Source: CBCPMX01 sp965120355
GTDB lineage: Bacteria; Bacillota; Clostridia; Oscillospirales; Oscillospiraceae
Direction: 5' to 3'
Length of the DNA: 15,668 nt
Assembly: GCA_965120355.1 (NCBI GenBank)
Contig: CBCPMX010000088.1
Coordinates: 1 to 15,668, forward strand
Under the pieces are notes generated by a model. It was not told where the DNA came from, ran no database searches, and worked only from the letters and a program-made list of their open reading frames with translations. The position numbers and the translations under genes were made by a program. This document shows, in pieces, positions 7,141-15,058 of this stretch (position 1 is the first letter of the stretch; the number at the start of each line of letters is the position of its first letter).

Positions 7141-8061
7141 ATGAACACGGAAACCGAACGGCTCCAGACAGAGCCAGAGCGCCAGGAGGCCGTCCATGCG
7201 GCTGAGATTGGCGACAGCGATACCATACGCGACAAGCTGCGCCAGATGTGCCGCCAGAACAAGCTGGCCGTCTTTTCTGCCGTCATAATTTTGCTTATTG
7301 CATTGGCCGCTATTTTTGCGCCGGTAGTGGCGCCCTATGATCCCACGGCCCAGGACCTGCTCAACCGCCTCCAGGGGCCGTCCCTGGAACACCTGCTGGG
7401 CACCGATCAGCTGGGGCGCGACGTGCTCAGCCGCATGATCTACGGCGCACGGGTATCTCTGATTATCGGCCTGTGCCCGACGCTGCTGTCCATGATCGTG
7501 GGCGTGGTGCTGGGCCTGCTGGCCGGTTACATGGGCAAATGGGTGGATTTCGTGATTATGCGTCTGGCCGACGTGACGCTGGCGTTTCCATCGCTGCTGC
7601 TGGCTATGGTGGTTATGTATACGTTGGGCAGCGGTACGATCAATATCTTTGTGGCGTTGGCCATTGTGGGCTGGGCCGGTACGGCGCGCATCGTCCGCTC
7701 GCAGACCCTGTCGCTGAAAGAGCAGGAGTATGTGGAGGCCGCCCGCAGCATGGGGGTCAGTAAGTGGTCCATTATGTTCCGCCACATTCTGCCCAACTGT
7801 ATGCCGTCTCTCATTGTCATGTTTACGCTGAATGTCCCCGGGGCCATCCTGTCTGAGTCCAGTTTGAGCTTCCTGGGCATTGGCGCCCAGCCGCCATCCA
7901 CAAGCTGGGGCTTGATGGTGACGGAAGGGAAGAGCTATCTGTTCACCAATCCGGTGATGGCAATTGCCCCCGGCGTGGCCATCCTGATTCTGGCGCTGGC
8001 CTTCAACTTCCTGGGCGACGGATTGCGGGACGTGATGGATCCGTATCTGAAGCAGCAGTGA
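7141..8061 (+). CDS. Peptide/nickel-type ABC transporter permease, DppC-like
   Basis: The predicted 306-residue protein pairs with the DppB-like subunit to form the membrane channel. It has the DppC/OppC N-terminal pattern: a charged cytoplasmic tail of about 40 residues, a first helix (AVFSAVIILLIALAAIFAPV), then APYDPTAQD and HLLGTDQLGRDVLSRMIYGARVSL in shortened form. The EAA loop is in LKEQEYVEAARSMGVSKWSI followed by RHILPN, and the C-terminal GDGLRDVMDP block is typical. The ATG follows GAAAGGAGGG, which overlaps the end of the preceding permease gene, so the two are probably translated together. An upstream in-frame start inside the dppB-like gene was rejected because it has no comparable site. 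Confidence 0.94.
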   Translation: MNTETERLQTEPERQEAVHAAEIGDSDTIRDKLRQMCRQNKLAVFSAVIILLIALAAIFAPVVAPYDPTAQDLLNRLQGPSLEHLLGTDQLGRDVLSRMIYGARVSLIIGLCPTLLSMIVGVVLGLLAGYMGKWVDFVIMRLADVTLAFPSLLLAMVVMYTLGSGTINIFVALAIVGWAGTARIVRSQTLSLKEQEYVEAARSMGVSKWSIMFRHILPNCMPSLIVMFTLNVPGAILSESSLSFLGIGAQPPSTSWGLMVTEGKSYLFTNPVMAIAPGVAILILALAFNFLGDGLRDVMDPYLKQQ

Positions 8062-8074
8062 GAGGGGGAGACAT

Positions 8075-9058
8075 ATGGAGTATACATTGAAAATTGAGGG
8101 ACTGAAGACCCAGTTCTACACAGACAAGGGTGTGGTTCCGGCGGTGGACGGCGTCTCCATTGAGATCCCCAAGGGCAAAATTGTGGGACTGGTAGGCGAA
8201 AGCGGCTGCGGCAAAAGTATGACCGCCATGTCGATTCTCCAATTGGTCCGCAGTCCCGGTAAAATTGCCGAGGGACAGATTTTTCTGGCGGGGCAGGATT
8301 TGCTGCAGTGTTCCCCGAAAGAGATGCGGCAGATTCGCGGCAACCGGATCTCCATGATCTTTCAGGAACCCATGACCTCTCTGAACCCGGTTTACACCGT
8401 GGGCAAGCAGGTGCGGGAAGCCATCCTGCTGCACCAGAAGATCTCCAAGGCAGAAGCCAAAGAACAGGTGTTGGAGATTTTTCGCCAGGTAGGCATTCCG
8501 GAGCCGGAGAAGCGGTATGACGCCTATCCGCACCAGCTCTCCGGCGGGCTGCGCCAGCGGGTCATGATCGGGATGGCGATGGTCTGCCAGCCGGAGCTGC
8601 TGATCGCAGACGAGCCTACCACAGCGTTGGATGTGACCATTGAAGCGCAGATTTTGCGGCTGATGAAGCAGCTGCGGGACGAACATGGCACGTCCATCCT
8701 GCTGATTACCCACAATATGGGTGTTGTGGCGCAAATGTGCGACTATGTTTATGTCATGTACGCCGGTCGGGTCATGGAACAGGCGGAGACCTTTTCGCTG
8801 TTTGAGAACACCGCCCATCCCTACACTTCCGGGCTGCTGCGGTCCATTCCCCAGCTCAACGAGAAGAAGGAGCGGCTGTACAGCATCCGCGGCGTGGTTC
8901 CCAATTTGCTGAAACTCCCGGCAGGCTGCGCCTTCTGTACGCGCTGCGACGACGCCACGGAACGCTGCTGGCAGGAAAAGCCGGAACTCTATTCCATTGG
9001 GCCGGAGCACGCAGCCCGCTGTTTTCAGTATGAAAAGGAGGGGAGTGCCCATGGCTGA
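8075..9058 (+). CDS. Peptide/nickel-type ABC transporter ATPase, DppD-like
   Basis: The 327-residue ATPase has Walker A GESGCGKS at residues 41-48, a Q-loop in FQEPMTSLNP, signature LSGGLRQRV, Walker B LLIADEPTTALD and the switch His in LLITHNMGV. The C-terminal region is the peptide-transporter-specific extension, with Cys in GCAFCTRC and two further Cys downstream; in this family these can hold an Fe-S cluster. It energises uptake together with the DppF-like ATPase. The ATG follows GAGGGGGAG. Its stop codon lies inside the first codons of the next gene, an eight-base overlap that points to coupled translation. Confidence 0.94.
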   Translation: MEYTLKIEGLKTQFYTDKGVVPAVDGVSIEIPKGKIVGLVGESGCGKSMTAMSILQLVRSPGKIAEGQIFLAGQDLLQCSPKEMRQIRGNRISMIFQEPMTSLNPVYTVGKQVREAILLHQKISKAEAKEQVLEIFRQVGIPEPEKRYDAYPHQLSGGLRQRVMIGMAMVCQPELLIADEPTTALDVTIEAQILRLMKQLRDEHGTSILLITHNMGVVAQMCDYVYVMYAGRVMEQAETFSLFENTAHPYTSGLLRSIPQLNEKKERLYSIRGVVPNLLKLPAGCAFCTRCDDATERCWQEKPELYSIGPEHAARCFQYEKEGSAHG

Positions 9059-10022
9059 ACAGACAGTTCTGTTGGAAGCCAGAAACCTGGTCAAAGAATT
9101 TCCCATAGCCGGCAAGCGCGGCGGCTGCGTCCATGCCGTTTCCGATGTGAATCTGACCATCTACGAGGGCGAGACCCTGGCGCTGGTGGGCGAAAGCGGC
9201 TGCGGGAAATCCACCCTGGGCCGCCTGTTGCTGCGGCTCATTGACCTGACCTCCGGACAAGTGCTGTTCGGCGGAGAAGATGTGACCAAATATAAGGAAA
9301 AAGCACTGCGGGAATTCCGCCGGCAGGCCCAGATCATTTTCCAGGATCCCTACGCCTCCCTGAATCCCCGCATGAATGTGGAGAAATTGATTTCTGAGCC
9401 GCTGCAAACCCATAAACTTTATCGAAACAAGGAAGATCTGCGGAATCGTGTGCTGGAATTGATGGAAGAAGTGGGCATCTCCGGCGAATTTCTGCACCGG
9501 TATCCCCATCAGTTTTCCGGCGGCCAGCGGCAGCGTATTGGCATTGCCAGAGCACTGGCGCTGAACCCGAAGCTCATTGTCTGTGACGAGCCGGTGTCAG
9601 CACTGGATGTGTCCATCCAGTCCCAAGTGCTGAACCTGCTGGCGGATTTGCAGGAGCAGTACCATCTGACCTACCTGTTTATCTCTCACGATCTGAGCGT
9701 GGTGCGGCACATCTCCGACCGGGTTTGCGTCATGTTTCTGGGCAAAATCTGTGAGGTGGGGCAGACGGCGGAGCTGTTTGCACGCCCCCGCCATCCCTAT
9801 ACCCGGTTCCTGCTGGAGGCGGTGCCGAAGCCGGATCCAAAGCTGCGGGACGATGGGCAGACGCTGCTGATGGGGGAGATCCCCAGCCCAGTGAATCCGC
9901 CCTCTGGCTGCCGGTTCCGCACCCGCTGCCCCTATGCCACGGAGCTGTGCGCTGCGCAGGCGCCGGAAATGCAAATGTTGGAAGACGGGCGCCAAGTTGC
10001 CTGCCATTTTCCACTGCCATGA
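9051..10022 (+). CDS. Peptide/nickel-type ABC transporter ATPase, DppF-like
   Basis: The predicted protein has 323 residues. It shows Walker A GESGCGKST at residues 47-55, a Q-loop in FQDPYASLNPR, signature FSGGQRQRIGIARAL, Walker B LIVCDEPVSALDVS and the switch His in FISHDLSVV. The C-terminal peptide-transporter extension has Cys residues in SGCRFRTRCPYA and after it. It should form the ATPase heterodimer with the DppD-like subunit. The ATG at 9051 follows AAAAGGAGGGGAG and overlaps the DppD-like stop (ATGGCTGA). A longer in-frame start at 8997 was rejected because it lies deep within the preceding gene and has no ribosome binding site. Its TGA overlaps the ATG of the acetyltransferase gene. 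Confidence 0.95.
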   Translation: MAEQTVLLEARNLVKEFPIAGKRGGCVHAVSDVNLTIYEGETLALVGESGCGKSTLGRLLLRLIDLTSGQVLFGGEDVTKYKEKALREFRRQAQIIFQDPYASLNPRMNVEKLISEPLQTHKLYRNKEDLRNRVLELMEEVGISGEFLHRYPHQFSGGQRQRIGIARALALNPKLIVCDEPVSALDVSIQSQVLNLLADLQEQYHLTYLFISHDLSVVRHISDRVCVMFLGKICEVGQTAELFARPRHPYTRFLLEAVPKPDPKLRDDGQTLLMGEIPSPVNPPSGCRFRTRCPYATELCAAQAPEMQMLEDGRQVACHFPLP

Positions 10023-10582
10023 CAGGACAAACGTTTCCTATTGCGTTGGCTACGGCGGCGGATGTACCAGCCATATTGGCAATTATGACGGCTGCACATC
10101 AGGCAATGGCGGTACCGGACCGCTATATCACCGATGACGAGGCGTATGTGGCCGCTCACATTGTTCAGCAAGGCGTTGTCCTTCTGGCGTATGCGGCGCC
10201 GGAGACTCCGCCTGCGAAAAGAACGCAGATGTCCGCCGGTGATCCGGTGGCGTTCCTGATGCTCCATTTCCCGGCGGCGGACGCGGAGAACCATCTGGGC
10301 CGGGCCGCTGGTCTGCCGCTGGAGGCAATGGCCCGGACAGCCCATATGGATTCGGCAGCGGTGCTGCCTCAGTGGCAGGGACACGGCCTCCAGCGGCAGC
10401 TTCTGTTGGCCGCAGAGCCGTTGCTGGCACAGATGGGATACCGGCACTTGTGCGGCACCGTTGCGCCGGACAATACGCCCAGTGTCCGCAGCTTTTTGGC
10501 CTGCGGCTATGTTGTGGCCGCCACGGTGGAGAAGTATGGCGGCCTGCGCCGCCATGTCATGTATAAGGCGCTGGACAGCTGA
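10019..10582 (+). CDS. GNAT-family N-acetyltransferase, last gene of the riboswitch operon
   Basis: The predicted 187-residue protein fits a single GNAT fold. The acetyl-CoA pyrophosphate loop is in VLPQWQGHGLQ (Gln118-x-x-Gly121-x-Gly123), preceded by the beta-strand residues DSAA. The later NTPSVRSFLACGY block is the usual GNAT motif B. Such enzymes transfer an acetyl group from acetyl-CoA to an amine. The ATG overlaps the DppF-like stop codon as ATGA, so the gene is translationally coupled to the transporter and under the same lysine riboswitch. That makes an imported amine (lysine, a peptide amino group or a related polyamine) an attractive but untested substrate. Longer upstream starts lie inside the ATPase gene and were rejected. 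A region around 60-75 is a Pro/Thr/Lys-rich insertion. Confidence 0.85.
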   Translation: MTGQTFPIALATAADVPAILAIMTAAHQAMAVPDRYITDDEAYVAAHIVQQGVVLLAYAAPETPPAKRTQMSAGDPVAFLMLHFPAADAENHLGRAAGLPLEAMARTAHMDSAAVLPQWQGHGLQRQLLLAAEPLLAQMGYRHLCGTVAPDNTPSVRSFLACGYVVAATVEKYGGLRRHVMYKALDS

Positions 10583-10597
10583 TGGAGAAGCATGGGT

Positions 10598-10614
10598 GGT
10601 GGGGAGTTCCCACC
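10598..10614 (+). terminator. Weak hairpin after the acetyltransferase gene
   Basis: GGTGGG (10598-10603) pairs with CCCACC (10609-10614) around a five-base loop. An A-rich rather than T-rich tail follows. It is the only visible candidate for ending the riboswitch operon before the tRNA promoter, but it lacks the U tract of a proper intrinsic terminator. Confidence 0.3.
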
Positions 10615-10628
10615 TAAGAAAAAAGTTG

Positions 10629-10657
10629 TTGACAAACCTCTGGTGGTATGGTATTAT
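10629..10657 (+). promoter_or_regulatory. Promoter of the initiator tRNA gene
   Basis: A perfect TTGACA at 10629-10634 and TATTAT at 10652-10657 are separated by 17 bases. The predicted start near 10664 leaves about 22 bases before the mature tRNA 5' end. Confidence 0.85.
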
Positions 10658-10685
10658 GAATAAGCACTTTAAAGGTGCTGCTTAT

Positions 10686-10762
<77 letters not shown>

Positions 10763-10767
10763 AATTG

Positions 10768-10798
10768 CCGCTGATTTCGCAAGAAATCAGCGGTTTTT
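10768..10798 (+). terminator. Intrinsic terminator of the tRNA gene
   Basis: A perfect 11-bp stem (10768-10778 with 10783-10793) with a GCAA tetraloop is followed by TTTTT at 10794-10798. It lies only five bases after the tRNA CCA end. Confidence 0.93.
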
Positions 10799-10818
10799 CC
10801 TTGTTTTCAGAACTTTTT

Positions 10819-10847
10819 GGGCCGCTTTTCAGCGGCCCATTTTGTTT
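10819..10847 (+). terminator. Second, tandem terminator downstream of the tRNA
   Basis: GGGCCGCT (10819-10826) pairs perfectly with AGCGGCCC (10831-10838) around a TTTC loop. The tail ATTTTGTTT follows. Together with the upstream terminator it insulates the tRNA transcript from the converging genes on the right. Confidence 0.75.
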
Positions 10848-10925
10848 GACCCATACCACGACCCATACGTCAATAGGAGGGGGTGGACGATTTGGACGGG
10901 TAGTAAATCTTTTCAAAAATATCTG

Positions 10926-11441
10926 CTACTCAATACCGATGTTGCCGCCTGTTCCAGAACTGCCAACAGAACTATCATCGCCATCATCGCTTTGGGCCGC
11001 GGTTTCTTTGCCCTGACGTGCCTTCGCATCCTGCGTGATCATCACATTGATCTCACCGAGGATTTCAATGTTCAGCCGCTTGGAAATATACCATCAGGGA
11101 TAGGTCAAAAGGTAGTTTTTCGTCATTATAGTCGAAATAGCCGCAGAAATATTGCAGGTACGGGTTTTCCTGAATCTGCAGAGCCGTCTCCTCGTCGGAA
11201 TACCCATACTCCGCCTGGATGATGCATGCTCCTAGAGCCAACCGCAGCGGCTTGACTACATTGCCTTTGCGGTTGGAAAATAGAGCCGAGCAACGCTTCT
11301 CAAAATCTCCAGCCACGAAATTGTTTGAGCTTTCTTTACCAAGCGGATGCTCTCCTTCATATTCATGTGATCTGGCTGATTAAAGTCTGCCAGACTGATC
11401 TGTCCGTTACTGTAGCGATACATAGCATCCACTAAGTGCAA
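10926..11441 (-). pseudogene. Frameshifted, truncated IS transposase remnant (DUF772 / IS5-IS1182-like N-terminus)
   Basis: Three consecutive minus-strand frames join into one N-terminal transposase sequence. The first (from a TTG at 11441) reads MYRYSNGQISLADFNQP, then VKKAQTISWLEI. A frameshift near 11310 leads to FEKRCSALF, KGNVVKPLRLALGACIIQ and YGYSDEETALQIQENPYLQY, ending in SLMVYF. A second frameshift near 11080 continues as SKRLNIEILGEINVMITQDA and an acidic Asp/Ser/Gly-rich stretch, then stops at 10926. This is the conserved DUF772-type domain seen in many clostridial IS5/IS1182-group transposases. The catalytic DDE core is absent, so about the C-terminal two thirds are lost and the element cannot move itself. 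I found no terminal inverted repeats. It sits between the tRNA terminators and the right-hand operon, consistent with an old insertion beside the tRNA gene. Confidence 0.8.
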
Positions 11442-11474
11442 GGCTTTTTCAATTATTCAGTAGTCATTATATAG

Positions 11475-11515
11475 AAAAAATGAAGATGGGCACCCAAATC
11501 AATGGGTGCCCCTTC
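11475..11515 (-). terminator. Terminator of the flavoprotein/solute-binding operon
   Basis: On the minus strand GGGCACCC pairs with GGGTGCCC (+ strand 11488-11495 and 11504-11511) around an eight-base loop. An outer GAAG/CTTC extension (11512-11515 with 11482-11485) has small bulges. ATTTTTT follows directly (A run at + 11475-11480). It lies 10 bases after the stop codon of the binding-protein gene. Confidence 0.8.
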
Positions 11516-11525
11516 GCATCAAAGC

Positions 11526-13265
11526 TTATCCCATGCGGTCCAATGCAGCCTGATAGATCTCCATGTTTTCGTATACTCCCATGGATTCCAGCGTGCTCAC
11601 ATAGGTGTTCCACTCTGTATCAATATCCATAGCTCCAGTAATGAAGGAAAGAATGCACTCCTGGGCATAGGTTTCAATATCCGCCACATTAGCATTGTAA
11701 ATGTCGGATTCTTCATCGGTTAGAGACAGATTGGGTAGCACATAGGCCAAATCGGTGGCATTGCCCCAGAGCTCGATGGCCTCCTCCGTCAGGTCGGTAT
11801 AATACTGGCGGAATCTTCTGATGTCATTGTAGGCGGGGATATTACCGATGGGACAATAGGTGTTGATGGCTGAGGTGTAGCCCAGTCCCCACTCATTATT
11901 TTCAATGATGTCCGTAAACACTGGCGTACCATTAGCATCCAGTGTATAGGTTTCGCCTTCGATGCCATAGTTAAAAGCCATATAGCCCTGCTCGGAATAC
12001 CAGAAGTCAAGCCACTGCACGGCCAATTCGATATTTTCGCAGCTCACAGAGATTGAGGCGGTAGTCGAGCCGGAACTCACCTCGTCCTGATTGCCGAAGT
12101 GGATCATATCACCGGCATTCAGAACGGGATTTTTCGCGACGACAAAGTATGCCCCATCAATGTCCGATATGAGATCCACACTGGAATCGACCATGTTGTC
12201 AGTAACTCCGAGAACGCCTACAATGCCGCTGGAGATTAAGCCACTCTTAGTGGCATCGTTGGACCCGGGGGAGAAGCTGTAAAAATCGCGACTGAAAATG
12301 GTGTCATTGTAAAGCTGATTCATGAGGGTCAGATATTCCCGATAGCCGTCCTCGATCAGAGAGCAGCGTACCTCGTTATCCACCTGATACCAGTAGCTTC
12401 CAGAGCCGAATATAGACACCTGATAACCGGGAACATCATATGCAGAAGTGAACAGCAGGCCCTCCTGGGTCGCAGAGGACATTTGCAGCGGAGCCACGCC
12501 ATAGGCATCTTTGAAGGCATAAAGCATGTTGACAAATTCATCAAGTGTTTCAGGCACGTCGAGATTCTGCTCCTCCAGCCAGTCGCCGCGAATCAGGACC
12601 CCCTGCTGATTGGAGCCGGAATACAGGCTGTAGAAGGCCAGAACATTTCCATCGATGGTGGTCGCCCGCTGATAGCCGCGGGGAATGTTGTCCAGCCGGG
12701 ACAGATAGTTGGGGGCGTATTCCTGTATATAATCAGCTAGATCCACGATAACCTCCTCCGCATAGGCCTTAGAAATATCATATCCCTGGTTCAGACTGAA
12801 GATCATATCGGCATAATCACCGGAGGCGATCATGAGGGGGCAAAGCTCCTGGTATTGCGACTCGGGAATGCTGTCCCAGTCGATGTGGACGTTGGTGATC
12901 TCCTCGGCCAGCTGAATGGCGGCCCAATCCTCAATCACGTTCACGACCGCGGAGTTTTCCGAGCGGATGGGAGCGTATGCAGTCAGCATCTCCGTCTCGT
13001 CCACCAGAGGGTATGTGGTGAGGTCGGCGGCAGGCTCCTCCTCGGGAACCGCGTCTTCGACTGTGCTGGAGGGCGCGTCTGCGGCGGGAGCGGCTTCCTC
13101 TTGCAGGGCCGCTGCCTGCGGCGGTGTGGCCTCGGTGGTGGATGCAGGCTCCGGTGTGGAGGAAGTCTCCTGCGCAGAGTTGGTGCTGCCGCAGGCGGCA
13201 AACAGGGAGCATAGCATTACCAGTGACAGCAACAGGCTGAGGGTTCTCAATGCGTTCTTTTTCAT
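11526..13265 (-). CDS. Extracellular solute-binding lipoprotein (family 1-like)
   Basis: The predicted 579-residue precursor has a lipoprotein signal peptide (MKKNALRTL, a hydrophobic core, then LFAAC with Cys25 as the lipidated residue). An unusually long linker rich in Ala, Pro, Glu and Thr runs to about residue 95. The mature part (IEDWAAIQLAEEITNVHIDW, SGDYADMIFS, DLADYIQEYAPNYLSRL) resembles large family-1 solute-binding proteins of the LplA/YtcQ type, which usually feed carbohydrate or sugar-acid ABC importers. The start is set by AAAGGAGGT (+ 13272-13280) six bases upstream; an extended open frame further upstream lies in the preceding gene. The stop codon of the ferredoxin-flavoprotein overlaps this ribosome binding site, so the genes form one operon. 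No permease or ATPase is visible on this side of the window edge. The ligand is unknown; the context suggests the compound reduced by the flavoproteins. Confidence 0.85.
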   Translation of the reverse strand: MKKNALRTLSLLLSLVMLCSLFAACGSTNSAQETSSTPEPASTTEATPPQAAALQEEAAPAADAPSSTVEDAVPEEEPAADLTTYPLVDETEMLTAYAPIRSENSAVVNVIEDWAAIQLAEEITNVHIDWDSIPESQYQELCPLMIASGDYADMIFSLNQGYDISKAYAEEVIVDLADYIQEYAPNYLSRLDNIPRGYQRATTIDGNVLAFYSLYSGSNQQGVLIRGDWLEEQNLDVPETLDEFVNMLYAFKDAYGVAPLQMSSATQEGLLFTSAYDVPGYQVSIFGSGSYWYQVDNEVRCSLIEDGYREYLTLMNQLYNDTIFSRDFYSFSPGSNDATKSGLISSGIVGVLGVTDNMVDSSVDLISDIDGAYFVVAKNPVLNAGDMIHFGNQDEVSSGSTTASISVSCENIELAVQWLDFWYSEQGYMAFNYGIEGETYTLDANGTPVFTDIIENNEWGLGYTSAINTYCPIGNIPAYNDIRRFRQYYTDLTEEAIELWGNATDLAYVLPNLSLTDEESDIYNANVADIETYAQECILSFITGAMDIDTEWNTYVSTLESMGVYENMEIYQAALDRMG

Positions 13266-13279
13266 TATATTACCTCCTT

Positions 13280-15043
13280 TTATGATTTGACAAGTTGATT
13301 CCAATATGCGGCCATATTCTCGCCGGCCAGCATGCCGCTTCCCACGGCCCAAGAGAAATCATTGATGATCTGTTTCTTTTCACCGCCTTGGTTGACATAA
13401 CGGCCATCGGTATTGTCGCCAGCGGCGTATAGGCCCGGGATTGGGCCATCCTTACCGATCACACGCATATATTCATCGATGTAGAAACCGCCGAATACGC
13501 CATCCGTACCCATATGGCAATGGAATGCATAGAAGGGACCCGTCTCGATGGGGATCATCAGATCGGACTGCTTAAAGAAGTCGTCGTCATGGCCCTTCCT
13601 GCAAAGCATGTTATACCGATCTATGGTGGCTTTCAGGTTTTCGTAGGGGACGCCCATATTCGCGGCCAGCTCTTCAATGGTGTTGCCCTTTACGACATAC
13701 TTTCCTTCCACAGCAATAGCGGCCTCGATATCCGCGATGATGTCCTCGCTGGTGATCCCGGGCTGCACCGGCAGGCCGCCTGCGGGTCCCAGATTCATAA
13801 CGCTGGCTGGAGATTTCGGATTTCCGTTGAGGTCCGGAACGCCATTGGAGATCATCCGGCCGAAGCAGTTGTCGAACAAAACCGGGGGCGCCTCCTTGGG
13901 CGGCTGGCAGGCCAGAGGAGTATCGACAATAGCCCAGGAGACAGCCTGAGGCTGTTTGAGCAGGAGCCAATTGCAGGCTTCTCCCCGGAAACTCTCGCTT
14001 TTCCAGCGTTTCCCTTCTATGTTGACGTTCAGCACATCGGGGCGTGCGGGCTGCATCATGGTCTGCATGTTGAACATGGTGTTCATCGGTCCCAGATATG
14101 CCGGAACAATGGACGCCTCGTCGATGGGAATCCCAGCTTTCTGCGCCATGGGAATAAAGTCACCGGTGCAGGTGGGAAGCAGGTGCATCGTTGGACGCTT
14201 AAAGGCAGCGCCGTACTCGGGAACGTAGCGATCTAGGATCTGTTGATTATTTCCAATGTTGCCCATCGCAACTAGGCAGGTCTTGCAGTGTATCGTGAGA
14301 TCTCCACCCGGATCCTTTGCGAGGACGCCGGTCACACGGCCATCCTCCATGATAAACTCTGTGGCAGCAGTTTCTGTCAGAATCTCGACACCCTTCTTTT
14401 GAAGCTGTTGGATCACCTTGCCCATAATATAGTGTCCGGCGTTGTCGGGGAGGATGGTGGTAACACGCATCCCCTGCAGGGGATGTTCATCGTCATACTT
14501 GAAGCCTTCTTCCGCGTCGCCCCACTGGCAGAACCAGTCGAAGAACCGCGGGATGGCCCGAAAACCGTTGGCGATCAGCTGGGGATTCAAAAGGCCGCGG
14601 GTAGTGTTGAAGGCAGCCCGAATATAATCATCCATCCGCTCTGGGATCCCATGGTCCTTTTCCCACTGGGTATCGAACATCCTGAGGGCAGAGGAGTAGA
14701 TCCCGCAACCGCCGGGTTTCTTTGCCTTTTCCAACACCAAGATCTTTCCGGTGCACTGCTCCGAGGCTCGGAGAGCGGCAATCAGGCCCGCTGCGCCGCC
14801 GCCTAGGATCAGTATGTCGCTGTCCCGTGTGGCCGGTGTGTGGGGAACAACGGTTTCTTCTGGGGCATCCGTGTCAATGATGGCACAGAGGTTGCAAATG
14901 CCAACACATTTCCCGCAGCGGATACATTTGTCCTGGTCAATCTCGGCGTGGTTGCCGTTGTTGAAGATTGCCCCTGCCGGACAGTTGTAAATACAGGCAT
15001 AGGGGTATCGGCAGAGCAAACATTTGTCAGTTACTTGGTACAT
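13280..15043 (-). CDS. Ferredoxin-fused FAD-dependent fumarate-reductase-like flavoprotein
   Basis: The 587-residue protein has two parts. Residues 1-60 form a 2x[4Fe-4S] ferredoxin-like domain, with Cys8, 11, 17 and 21 (last followed by Pro) and Cys40, 43, 46 and 50. From about residue 73 comes an FAD_binding_2/fumarate reductase-type flavoprotein. Its Rossmann motif is DILILGGGAAGLIAALRAS, with the ribose-binding Glu in VLEKAKKPGG. The C-terminal block DGVFGGFYID, then GLYAAGDNTDGRYVNQGGEK, closes the FAD site. No Tat or Sec signal or FMN-binding domain is present, so a cytoplasmic reductase fed by its own clusters is likely. Relatives reduce double bonds of organic acids or related compounds, or oxidise their products; the substrate here is not readable. 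The ATG follows AAAGGAGGA (+ 15048-15056). The gene lies 15 bases after a paralogous flavoprotein and is coupled to a binding-protein gene. Confidence 0.88.
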   Translation of the reverse strand: MYQVTDKCLLCRYPYACIYNCPAGAIFNNGNHAEIDQDKCIRCGKCVGICNLCAIIDTDAPEETVVPHTPATRDSDILILGGGAAGLIAALRASEQCTGKILVLEKAKKPGGCGIYSSALRMFDTQWEKDHGIPERMDDYIRAAFNTTRGLLNPQLIANGFRAIPRFFDWFCQWGDAEEGFKYDDEHPLQGMRVTTILPDNAGHYIMGKVIQQLQKKGVEILTETAATEFIMEDGRVTGVLAKDPGGDLTIHCKTCLVAMGNIGNNQQILDRYVPEYGAAFKRPTMHLLPTCTGDFIPMAQKAGIPIDEASIVPAYLGPMNTMFNMQTMMQPARPDVLNVNIEGKRWKSESFRGEACNWLLLKQPQAVSWAIVDTPLACQPPKEAPPVLFDNCFGRMISNGVPDLNGNPKSPASVMNLGPAGGLPVQPGITSEDIIADIEAAIAVEGKYVVKGNTIEELAANMGVPYENLKATIDRYNMLCRKGHDDDFFKQSDLMIPIETGPFYAFHCHMGTDGVFGGFYIDEYMRVIGKDGPIPGLYAAGDNTDGRYVNQGGEKKQIINDFSWAVGSGMLAGENMAAYWNQLVKS

Positions 15044-15058
15044 AGCTTCCTCCTTTGA

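Noticed and set aside
11466..11471. TATAAT on the minus strand upstream of the transposase remnant
   Set aside because: No -35 element lies 16-18 bases upstream; that position is occupied by the operon terminator stem. I did not call a promoter.
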